12,261 nt of DNA from Candidatus Hydrogenedentota bacterium. Lineage in GTDB: Bacteria > Hydrogenedentota > Hydrogenedentia > Hydrogenedentiales > CAITNO01. Location of the stretch: the NCBI GenBank assembly GCA_903922535.1, contig CAIXUF010000197.1, positions 1 to 12,261 on the forward strand, given 5' to 3'. The notes beneath the pieces were generated by a model. The model made no database searches. It was given only the letters and a program-made list of their open reading frames with translations, and was not told where the DNA came from. The translations under genes and the position numbers were made by a program. Shown here one piece after another: positions 1 through 6,289 of this stretch. Each line of letters starts with the position of its first letter. Position 1 is the first letter of the stretch.

Positions 1-877
1 AGAAGTCGAAGGTCAGTATGTAGGGGAGTTTCCCCTGCTCCACGATGTCGATGATCCGGATGGCAATGTAGGAAAGCACGAGCATCGCGGGCACCGGCGC
101 CATTCTGCCGAGCAACCGCTGATCCATCCTGCGGCGGTAATTGAGGCTGGTCAGATTCTCGACGATCACCACGGCGCCAAAGCCCATGGTGAGGCAGGAC
201 ATGAGAAAGAGCCCTGAAAGCCAGGGGGTGTACCAGAGCGGGTGCAGTTTGGTCGGCGTGATCATGTACAGGCCGCCGAGCGAGGACTGGTGCATGGTCG
301 GCAGCAGCAGCGCGACGGAGATGATGATCGGAAGCGCCCTGCGCACCCACGGCAGGCCCCACTTCGCCACGCGGCGCACCGGATCGTACTTCCAGCGGCT
401 GGCCTGTTCCAGGATGGGGGGGGTCAGTTCCACCCACAGCACCATCGTGTAGGTCATCACGCAGACCGCCACCTCAAGCAGCACCGAATTCAGGTTGTAC
501 AGCGGCGGATAGAAGGTGACCCAGAGATTCCACCAGCGGCCCAGGTCGATCAGCACCGAGGTGCCGCCCAGTGTGTACGCCATGGCGCCCACCACGATCG
601 CCGAACGCACCAGCGAATGGTAATGCCAGCGGTTGAACACATAGGTGAGAATGCCCACCGCGTAGGCGCCCGCACCGATCCCCGTGAAGGTCACCACATT
701 CAGCGGCTTCCAGATACCCCAGGCATAACCGTCGTTCATGGCGCTCACGGCGCCCAGGCCGTAGAACAGGCGGTAGAACACCAGGGCCGCGCCGGAGAAG
801 ATGATCGCCAGCAGGACAAACAGCGTCGGGGTGAAGATGGGGCCGCCGAGCGGCCGTTCTGTATGATGTTCGGTCAT
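1..877 (-). CDS. hybB: Hydrogenase-2-type integral membrane subunit HybB (NrfD family), C-terminus cut by window edge
   Basis: HybB is the multi-spanning inner-membrane subunit that passes electrons from the periplasmic hydrogenase, via HybA, to the quinone pool. The visible 292 residues begin MTEHHTERPLGG and contain about seven or eight hydrophobic segments (roughly 16-38, 60-82, 92-111, 130-150, 180-195, 217-241 and 262-280). HybB-like stretches include AMNDGYAWGIWKPLN (46-60) and TPTKLHPLWYTPWLSG (207-222). No haem- or FeS-binding motif is expected in this family and none stands out. The start is supported by AGGAGG seven bases upstream and by an ATGA overlap (874-877) with the hybA stop, implying translational coupling. 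The frame is open to the left edge; E. coli HybB is about 390 residues, so roughly a quarter is missing. hybC would be expected next. The family call is firm; the transmembrane limits are by eye. Confidence 0.93.
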   Translation of the reverse strand, partial: MTEHHTERPLGGPIFTPTLFVLLAIIFSGAALVFYRLFYGLGAVSAMNDGYAWGIWKPLNVVTFTGIGAGAYAVGILTYVFNRWHYHSLVRSAIVVGAMAYTLGGTSVLIDLGRWWNLWVTFYPPLYNLNSVLLEVAVCVMTYTMVLWVELTPPILEQASRWKYDPVRRVAKWGLPWVRRALPIIISVALLLPTMHQSSLGGLYMITPTKLHPLWYTPWLSGLFLMSCLTMGFGAVVIVENLTSLNYRRRMDQRLLGRMAPVPAMLVLSYIAIRIIDIVEQGKLPYILTFDF

Positions 878-1764
878 GTCTTGTCCTCCTGCTTCGCCTT
901 TTCGGCCTCCTGCCTTCTGCGCTCATTGAAATACTGCGCGAAGGTGAAGATCCCGAAAAGCGCCGCCGGCGCCACAAAACCCTTGTACAGCGTGTGCTGG
1001 ACTTTCTCGCTGGTCTCCGGAATGGGATGGTCGGGCACGTCGGGCAGGCCCAGTTGCTCGAAGGAAACGGCCTTGCCGGTCAGATACAGCACGTGCAGCC
1101 CGCCGCCGTCGTGTTCCCCGTAGACTTTGGGATCATACTTGTCCGGGTCGCCGCCAATGCGGCGGTGGGCTTCCTGAGTAAGGTCGGCCATGGTGCCTGT
1201 GATCATGGCGCCGCGCGGGCACACTTCGCAGCAGGCGGGCCCCTCAGGGCGGTGACGGCACATCTCGCACTTGACGATCAGCGGAAGCGGCTCGTTCCAG
1301 GTGAACTTGGGCACGTCAAAGGCGCAGGCAATCTGGCAGTAGCGGCAGCCGACGCAGATGTTCTTGTTGTAGGCGACAATCCCGTGGTCGGTCTTGTGGA
1401 GCGCGCCCGCCATGCACACCGACACGCAGGCTGGATCGGCGCAGTGCATGCACTGCCTTTTCACAAAGGCTTCGGTGTTTCCCTCCTTGTACAGCTTGAG
1501 GATGCTCTTGTTCGATGAACTGAGATCCTCCGGGGCGTTGTAGGCAACGCCGTCCCTTTTCACCACGTCCGGGGGCAGCCCGTTGGCCTCCTTGCACTTG
1601 GTCGTGCAGGCGCGGCACCCCACGCAACGGGTGGAGTCGTAGAGCATCCCGACGTCAGCGGGATGGACCGTCTTGGCCTCGCGGGCATGGGCGGGCGGGC
1701 TGGCCGCCGCCGCAAGGCCCGCCGCAGACAGGCCCTTGAACCAGTCTCGACGGGAAAGCTTCAT
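874..1764 (-). CDS. hybA: Hydrogenase-2-type ferredoxin-like subunit HybA (four [4Fe-4S] clusters, Tat signal)
   Basis: HybA is a periplasmic iron-sulfur protein that relays electrons between the hydrogenase small subunit and membrane HybB. The 296-residue product starts with a Tat signal (SRRDWFKG at 4-11, then an Ala-rich stretch, AHA cleavage-like site near 25-27). Four cysteine groups follow: CVGCRACTTKC (C47, C50, C53, C57), CMHCADPACVSVC (C105, C108, C113, C117), CVGCRYCQIAC (C137, C140, C143, C147), and C166/C169/C178 or C179/C182, as in four-cluster DmsB/HybA-type proteins. A C-terminal hydrophobic segment (about 259-276) followed by a charged tail is the expected membrane anchor. I chose the ATG at 1764 over an in-frame ATG 29 codons upstream because it gives a clean Tat signal, has AAAGGAAA upstream, and overlaps the hybO stop by ATGA (1761-1764). 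E. coli HybA is slightly longer (about 328). Confidence 0.95.
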   Translation of the reverse strand: MKLSRRDWFKGLSAAGLAAAASPPAHAREAKTVHPADVGMLYDSTRCVGCRACTTKCKEANGLPPDVVKRDGVAYNAPEDLSSSNKSILKLYKEGNTEAFVKRQCMHCADPACVSVCMAGALHKTDHGIVAYNKNICVGCRYCQIACAFDVPKFTWNEPLPLIVKCEMCRHRPEGPACCEVCPRGAMITGTMADLTQEAHRRIGGDPDKYDPKVYGEHDGGGLHVLYLTGKAVSFEQLGLPDVPDHPIPETSEKVQHTLYKGFVAPAALFGIFTFAQYFNERRRQEAEKAKQEDKT

Positions 1765-2954
1765 GGCTGCGTTTCCTTTGCTTTCGTCTCCTCCACCTTC
1801 TTCGTCACGGCGGCCCAGGTCTTTGCAATCCGGTGTTCCCGTGACACCCACTTGGCAACCACCGCACTGGCCCCCAGCACGGCCCCGCCAATCATGCCGG
1901 CCACGCCGGTGGTTACGGGGCTGATGCTTCCGTGATGCTCCACGATGGGCGGATAGTTGGCAGGCGGTGTGGGATTCTCGATCTCGACCGTGTCAAACAG
2001 CGGGACCCGGAATGCGATCGCGGCTTCGGTGCAGCCCACGCAGGGATGGCCGATGCCCACCGGCCACACGCCCGGCACCTCGCAGAAGGACGCGAGCGAA
2101 CAGTTGGCGTGGGTGGCCGGACCCTTGCAGCCGAGCTTGTAGAGGCAATGCCCGAGACGGTGTCCCTTGTCGCCGAACTGGTTGGCAAAGCGTCCTGCGT
2201 CAAAGTGGGGCCGACGCGGGCAGTCCTCGTGGATGGTGCGCGCGTAGGCGCTCAGCGGCCGGCCCTGATCGTCCAGTTTGGGCAGCGTGCCGAAGGTGGC
2301 AAACTGAAGCACCGTGCCGAGCAGGATGTACGGGTTGGGCGGACACCCGGGAAGTGTGACGACGGTCTTGCCCTCAAGCACCTGCGGCACGCCCTTGGCA
2401 CCCGTGGGGTTGGGCTCGGCCGAGGCGATGCCGCCCCAGGATGCGCAGGAGCCGATGGCCACCACGGCCCCGGCCTTCGACGCGCAGCGCCTAAGGCTGT
2501 CCACCGCGGTGCGCCCGCCGACCTGGCAATAGATGCCATTCTCCTTGGTCGGGATCGCACCCTCGACCACCAGCACAAACTTGCCCGCCTGCTCCTCCAG
2601 GGCCTTCTCCAGCGCCGCCTCGATTTGCGCGCCCGATGCGGCGAACAGGGTCTCGTGGTAGTCGAGCGACACCAAATCGAGAATCAACTTGGACACGCTG
2701 GGATGGCTGGTGCGCAGCAGGGTTTCCGTGCAGCCCGTGCACTCCTGAAAATGGAGCCAGATGATGGAAGGCTTCTTCCCCGCGGCCAAGTCGGCGGCAA
2801 ATACCCGCCCTTGTGCCGGTGCCAGCCCCACACTGGCCGCAGCCAGCGCGCATACCTTGACAAAGTCTCTCCGGGAGTATTCCGCAGTCACGGCAGGTGT
2901 TCTCCGTAATTTGTGCGTAGAGCCGATTTTTGTTTTCATGCTCAGATCCGCCAT
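1761..2954 (-). CDS. hybO: [NiFe] hydrogenase small subunit, HybO type (group 1, oxygen-sensitive cluster set)
   Basis: This is the electron-transfer subunit of a periplasmic membrane-bound [NiFe] hydrogenase (H2 to 2H+ + 2e-). The 397-residue product has a Tat signal (SRRDFVK at 27-33). Cluster ligands can be placed: proximal [4Fe-4S] C72, C75 (ECTGC), C170 (GSC) and C204 (PGCPP); distal H242, C245, C270 and C276; medial [3Fe-4S] C285, C305 and C308 (GHPCVGC). A hydrophobic segment near 346-368 is the usual C-terminal anchor. Blocks such as RRPHFDAGRFA and GVWPVGIGHPC closely match my memory of E. coli HybO (about 372 residues). The two extra proximal cysteines of oxygen-tolerant HyaA-type subunits are Gly here (CTGC; ASWGG). 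Start choice is uncertain: ATG 2954 has no Shine-Dalgarno sequence and follows a palindrome directly; ATG 2939 (MKTKIGS) is a good alternative and leaves the Tat motif intact. Confidence 0.96.
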   Translation of the reverse strand: MADLSMKTKIGSTHKLRRTPAVTAEYSRRDFVKVCALAAASVGLAPAQGRVFAADLAAGKKPSIIWLHFQECTGCTETLLRTSHPSVSKLILDLVSLDYHETLFAASGAQIEAALEKALEEQAGKFVLVVEGAIPTKENGIYCQVGGRTAVDSLRRCASKAGAVVAIGSCASWGGIASAEPNPTGAKGVPQVLEGKTVVTLPGCPPNPYILLGTVLQFATFGTLPKLDDQGRPLSAYARTIHEDCPRRPHFDAGRFANQFGDKGHRLGHCLYKLGCKGPATHANCSLASFCEVPGVWPVGIGHPCVGCTEAAIAFRVPLFDTVEIENPTPPANYPPIVEHHGSISPVTTGVAGMIGGAVLGASAVVAKWVSREHRIAKTWAAVTKKVEETKAKETQP

Positions 2955-2981
2955 TATAGCAAGTTCTAACTTGCTGTCGTA
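2952..2981 (-). promoter_or_regulatory. 18-bp perfect palindrome abutting hybO start, inside a possible promoter spacer
   Basis: AGCAAGTT-CT-AACTTGCT (2958-2975) is a perfect inverted repeat with 8-bp arms, three bases before the hybO ATG at 2954. On the minus strand it is preceded by ACGACA (2981-2976) and followed by TATAAT (2958-2953), a 4/6 match to the -35 and a 6/6 match to the -10, spaced 16 bp. If real, this is an operator-in-spacer promoter whose transcript would start just upstream of the alternative hybO start at 2939. Alternatively the same bases form a 7-bp RNA hairpin masking initiation at 2954. The palindrome is seen directly; its function is inferred. Confidence 0.4.
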
Positions 2982-3013
2982 ACTCGGTTAGCGTCCCATG
3001 CATCCATGCTTTC

Positions 3014-3043
3014 TCGACAAGAGGACCTACCGTTAGGTATATT
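3014..3043 (+). promoter_or_regulatory. Candidate sigma-70 promoter for the maturation protease gene
   Basis: TCGACA (3014-3019) and TATATT (3038-3043) are spaced 18 bp and each matches the consensus hexamer at 5 of 6 positions. The start would be near 3050, about 75 nt before the TTG start at 3124. An ACCTA-CCGT-TAGGT inverted repeat (3025-3038) lies in the spacer, just upstream of the -10, and could be a regulator site. Confidence 0.42.
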
Positions 3044-3069
3044 CTAAAGCACTTCGGCGCAGAAATCAA
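3041..3069 (-). promoter_or_regulatory. Candidate sigma-70 promoter for hybOAB
   Basis: Reading the minus strand, TTGATT (3069-3064) and TAGAAT (3046-3041) are separated by 17 bp, giving 4/6 and 5/6 matches to consensus. Transcription would begin near 3034, leaving a leader of about 80 nt before the hybO start and including both palindromes of this region. It overlaps the opposing promoter candidate for the maturation protease. Confidence 0.42.
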
Positions 3070-3123
3070 GAAATTTGCTAAATACCCGATGGGGTGTTCG
3101 GCGCAGGACGCAAAGGAGCGGTA

Positions 3124-3660
3124 TTGATTGCGAATACGGAGAAAGTGGCGGTCATCGGCATCGGCAACGTGCTCATGGGAGACGATGCCGCAGGCCCCTG
3201 TTTTATAAAAACATTCGAAGCCCGGTGCGTGGCAGCCGGGCAAGTCACGCTGATCGACGGCGGCACGGCCGGATTGGCCCTGCCCGATCTCATGGATGGG
3301 TACGATGCGGTCATCATCGTGGACACGGTGCAATCAGGAACCGTTCCCGGCACAGTGCACCGATATGACCGCACGTCGCTTCTCTCCGCGCCCTCGACCA
3401 AAGCCTTGACCCCGCACGATCCCGGCCTCCGCGACGCGCTGCTCCTGTCCGAATTAACCGGCAATAATGTGCCGGATCTTGTGCTGATCGGTGTTGTGCC
3501 TGAACGGACGGACGCGGGCATTGGTCTGAGCCCGGCAGTGCGCGGGGCGATGGACACACTGGTCGACGCGGTGCTGGCGGAACTGGTGCGCCTGGGCGTG
3601 TCCGTGATTCGACGGGAGCCCCCCCTGGACCCGGATCTCTGGTGGGAACGGCAACCCTGA
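3124..3660 (+). CDS. hybD: Hydrogenase maturation endopeptidase (HybD/HupD family, peptidase M52), TTG start
   Basis: This cytoplasmic protease cuts the C-terminal peptide from the [NiFe] large-subunit precursor after nickel insertion, the last step of active-site assembly. The 178-residue product opens with the family signature IGIGNVLMGDD (11-21). Nickel-sensing ligands can be placed as D21 (E16 in E. coli HybD), D67 in VIIVDTV, and H98 in LTPHD. Length fits the family (about 150-180). I chose TTG 3124 because AGGAG (3114-3118) lies five bases upstream and the protein then starts just before the first beta strand; the longer GTG start at 3094 adds ten residues without family likeness. It is divergent from hybOAB, whereas hybD sits inside the operon in E. 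coli, and is presumably dedicated to the hybC product off the left edge. The symbol is by family; HyaD/HupD specificity cannot be excluded. Confidence 0.9.
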   Translation: MIANTEKVAVIGIGNVLMGDDAAGPCFIKTFEARCVAAGQVTLIDGGTAGLALPDLMDGYDAVIIVDTVQSGTVPGTVHRYDRTSLLSAPSTKALTPHDPGLRDALLLSELTGNNVPDLVLIGVVPERTDAGIGLSPAVRGAMDTLVDAVLAELVRLGVSVIRREPPLDPDLWWERQP

Positions 3661-3728
3661 CATCGCATCATGCGCCTCGTCCGTGCCCCGGCGGCCTCCC
3701 CCAATCGTGGAACCCATTGTCCGCGATG

Positions 3729-3757
3729 TTGAAAATGCCTCCCGCGCGCGGTATTGT
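3729..3757 (+). promoter_or_regulatory. Candidate sigma-70 promoter for the YfhO-type gene
   Basis: TTGAAA (3729-3734) and TATTGT (3752-3757), each a 4/6 consensus match, are spaced exactly 17 bp in the 202-bp gap between the protease stop and the membrane-protein start. The transcript would have a leader of about 100 nt. That leader contains CGCGGC (3771-3776) and GCCGCG (3796-3801), flanked further out by GGCA and TGCC, so it could fold into a hairpin. The rest of the gap (3661-3728) shows nothing I recognise; no clear terminator follows the protease gene. Confidence 0.35.
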
Positions 3758-3862
3758 CTTGGCACTGAGCCGCGGCGGGGCTTGCAGGCATTCTTGCCGC
3801 GTGCCTTCCGCCCGCCGTCGGCGATGGGCCGGACTTGGAGGATACGGGAGGTGATCCCTGGC

Positions 3863-6289
3863 ATGGAGATTTTCGAGAGAAACGGCGGCGCAATTCCCGG
3901 CCCGCCTGACGGGCACTGGCTGCGCGACTTGGCGCTGCTGGGCGTGCTGCTTGTCGTCGCGCTGGCCGCGGTGTTTCCGGGCACTTTTTTGCGGGGGGAG
4001 ATTATCGGTCCCGCCGACGTGCTCTACAGCATCCCCCCCTGGCACGATCACCGGCCCGCCGACCGCCCCCCCAATCCGCACCGCCTGATGCTCGACATCT
4101 ATGCGTTCTTCTCGCAGTCCTACCACAATGTCGCGGCGGACCTGCGCCGCGGTGTGTGGCCGCTGTGGAATCCCTGCCAGTATGCCGGCATGCCTGTGAT
4201 GGCCAACTACCAGTCGTCCGTGTTTTACCCGCCGCGCGTGCTTCTCGTCTTTTTTGATCTCCAGACTGCGATGACGCTGTTCGTGCTCGTCAAGCTCTGG
4301 CTGTGCGGGATAAACGCCTTCATTTGCGGGCGCGGACTGGGCCTTCCCCGGCCCGCCAGCGCGTTTCTTTCGCTGGCGTGGATGCTGTCCGGCTACTGCC
4401 TCATCTGGGCGAACTGGCCCCTGACCGACGTGGCCGCGTGGTTTCCGATCCTGTTTCTGGGGGTCGAGTGGATTCTGTGCGGCCGGTATCGGCGCGGGTT
4501 CATCACGGGCGTGCTGGGCGCGTCGCTCATGCTGTTGGCCGGCCACCCCGAGACGGCGTTCGCCTTCAGCTTCGCGCTTGGCATTTACTTCACGGTCCGC
4601 GTGGTGTTTCTGGCCCTGCGGGGCGGGTGCGTTTGGAGGCCGGCGCTGGTGTGCGGCGCGATGTGGGCTGCGGCACTGCTTGTCTGCTCCGTCCAACTGG
4701 TGCCCTTTCTGGAGTACATGCTGAACAGCACCACCTTCTTTGACCGGCCCAAGAAGGAGAGCCTGGACGGGTTCCCCTTCCGCGATCTGGGCTCTTTCTT
4801 CGCGCCGCGCTTTCTGGGCACGTCGTATGAGAACAATTACTGGGGGTGCCTGGACTCGAATCTGGACACCATGCTGCATCCCGGCGCGGCGGTGCTGCTG
4901 CTGGTATCATGGCTGCTGTTCCGCCGCAGGGGCGCAACGCCGGGGTCGCCGGACGCCGACGATCCCTGGGGTGCGCGACTGGTCGCCCTTTTGGCGGCGT
5001 CGGTCTTCGTGCTAATGCTGGCCTTCGAAGTGCCCACGCTGATGTTTGTGTTCAAGATTCCCGTCTTCGGCGCGGTGATACACGCCTACTATGCGGCCTT
5101 TGCGCTGTTCGCCTTTCCGCTGGCAGGCGCCTGCGGCCTGTTCCGCTGGACGGAACGCCGTCGCACCCTGCGTGACATGGCCGCGCTGCTGCCCGCGGTA
5201 ATCCTGGCGGCCGTCTGTGTCTACGGCATTTACCAGTTCAACGCGGCACTGCTGCAAATGCTCGGCAGGGGCGCCTACATCGCGCGCGACGCGGCTGTCA
5301 CCGGCCTCTTTGCCCTTGCCGCCGCGGTGATTTTGGGCATCCAGTGCTTTCGTCCGGCCCCGAGGCTGGTTGCCGCGCTGCTCACGGTCTGTGTGAGCGG
5401 CAACCTTCTGTACGGGCAGTGGGGCATGAACCCCACCTCGCGCCACGACGATTATTTTCCACGGACCGAGCTGACGGACTTCCTGCGGTCACAGGGTCAC
5501 CCGTGCCGCGTCGGTGTGACCGAAGGCGGCATTCCGGGAGGCATACTGAATGTCTACGGCATTGAGGACTGGCTGGCCTATGACGGCCTCTATCCGGCCA
5601 GGATATGGCGGCTGCAGCACGGGCTGGGCAGGGAGTTTTGGAAACGTTTTGAGCCTGCCGCATCGATTCAATACTACCTCCATGACGACCGGTATCCGCC
5701 GATTGCCGACCCCGACGCGCTGGCGCGCATGACCCTTGTGAAGAAGATGGACCAGTTGAACGTGTACCACAACACGAATGCGCTGGCCCGCGCGCGGCTG
5801 GTGGGCCGATCAGAGGTCATCGGCGACCCGGTTCGCACCTTCAGGCGGCTGAAGGAGGATGACTTCGATCCGGCGCAGGTTGTTGTGCTGGAAACGGCCC
5901 CCAAGACGGGCGTGCCCGCACCCCTCGAGGGCAATCCGGGCACGGCCAAGATAACCCGGTATGAGACCTCGCGGGTCACCGTGGAAACCGACGCCGCTGC
6001 AGCCGCGATGTTAGTCTTGGCGGACGCCTATTTCCCGGGATGGCACGCCTGGCTGGACGGCAAGCCCGTGGAGATTGTGCCCGCCTATCATGCCTTCCGG
6101 GCAGTGGCTGTCCCAAAGGGGCCGCACACCGTTGAGTTCCGTTATGCACCGGCCAGTTTCCGGTTGGGCATGACGATGTCGGGCGTGACCCTGCTTGCGG
6201 GGATACTCTGGGGCGCGGTCGTGCTCCTTCAGACCCTGCGGCGTTCCAGGGGAAATGCGGTCCGTCCGGCCGCCGGGACTACTCCGTAA
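3863..6289 (+). CDS. YfhO-family polytopic membrane protein (GT-C-like, probable envelope glycan/glycolipid function)
   Basis: An 808-residue integral membrane protein. The first transmembrane segment is near 21-39, followed by an extracytoplasmic stretch with PLWNPCQYAGMPVMAN (100-115) and SSVFYPPRVLL, typical of YfhO-like proteins. About ten more hydrophobic segments follow up to roughly residue 530. A large soluble C-terminal domain contains YFPGWHAWLDGKPV (723-736) and the AFRAVAVPKGPHTVEFRY block characteristic of this family's C-terminus, then a final membrane segment (about 771-790). YfhO-type proteins resemble GT-C glycosyltransferases; in Firmicutes relatives are tied to teichoic-acid glycosylation, but the substrate here is unknown. 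I chose ATG 3863 because GGAGGTGAT (3847-3855) precedes it; the frame is open 60 codons further upstream, but that stretch does not look like protein. The 3' end overlaps the convergent nucleotidylyltransferase gene by 11 bp. Confidence 0.82.
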   Translation: MEIFERNGGAIPGPPDGHWLRDLALLGVLLVVALAAVFPGTFLRGEIIGPADVLYSIPPWHDHRPADRPPNPHRLMLDIYAFFSQSYHNVAADLRRGVWPLWNPCQYAGMPVMANYQSSVFYPPRVLLVFFDLQTAMTLFVLVKLWLCGINAFICGRGLGLPRPASAFLSLAWMLSGYCLIWANWPLTDVAAWFPILFLGVEWILCGRYRRGFITGVLGASLMLLAGHPETAFAFSFALGIYFTVRVVFLALRGGCVWRPALVCGAMWAAALLVCSVQLVPFLEYMLNSTTFFDRPKKESLDGFPFRDLGSFFAPRFLGTSYENNYWGCLDSNLDTMLHPGAAVLLLVSWLLFRRRGATPGSPDADDPWGARLVALLAASVFVLMLAFEVPTLMFVFKIPVFGAVIHAYYAAFALFAFPLAGACGLFRWTERRRTLRDMAALLPAVILAAVCVYGIYQFNAALLQMLGRGAYIARDAAVTGLFALAAAVILGIQCFRPAPRLVAALLTVCVSGNLLYGQWGMNPTSRHDDYFPRTELTDFLRSQGHPCRVGVTEGGIPGGILNVYGIEDWLAYDGLYPARIWRLQHGLGREFWKRFEPAASIQYYLHDDRYPPIADPDALARMTLVKKMDQLNVYHNTNALARARLVGRSEVIGDPVRTFRRLKEDDFDPAQVVVLETAPKTGVPAPLEGNPGTAKITRYETSRVTVETDAAAAAMLVLADAYFPGWHAWLDGKPVEIVPAYHAFRAVAVPKGPHTVEFRYAPASFRLGMTMSGVTLLAGILWGAVVLLQTLRRSRGNAVRPAAGTTP

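Noticed and set aside
474..977. 167-codon minus-strand frame overlapping hybB and hybA
   Set aside because: Wrong frame: the adjacent frame encodes clear HybB with a ribosome binding site and an ATGA junction.
1932..2909. 325-codon plus-strand frame opposite hybO
   Set aside because: Antisense to an unmistakable hydrogenase small subunit and without protein-like features.
3668..4879. 403-codon open frame on the minus strand opposite the membrane-protein gene
   Set aside because: It is rich in Arg, His and Gln with no family likeness, and lies antisense to the well-supported YfhO-type gene; GC-rich third positions keep such frames open.
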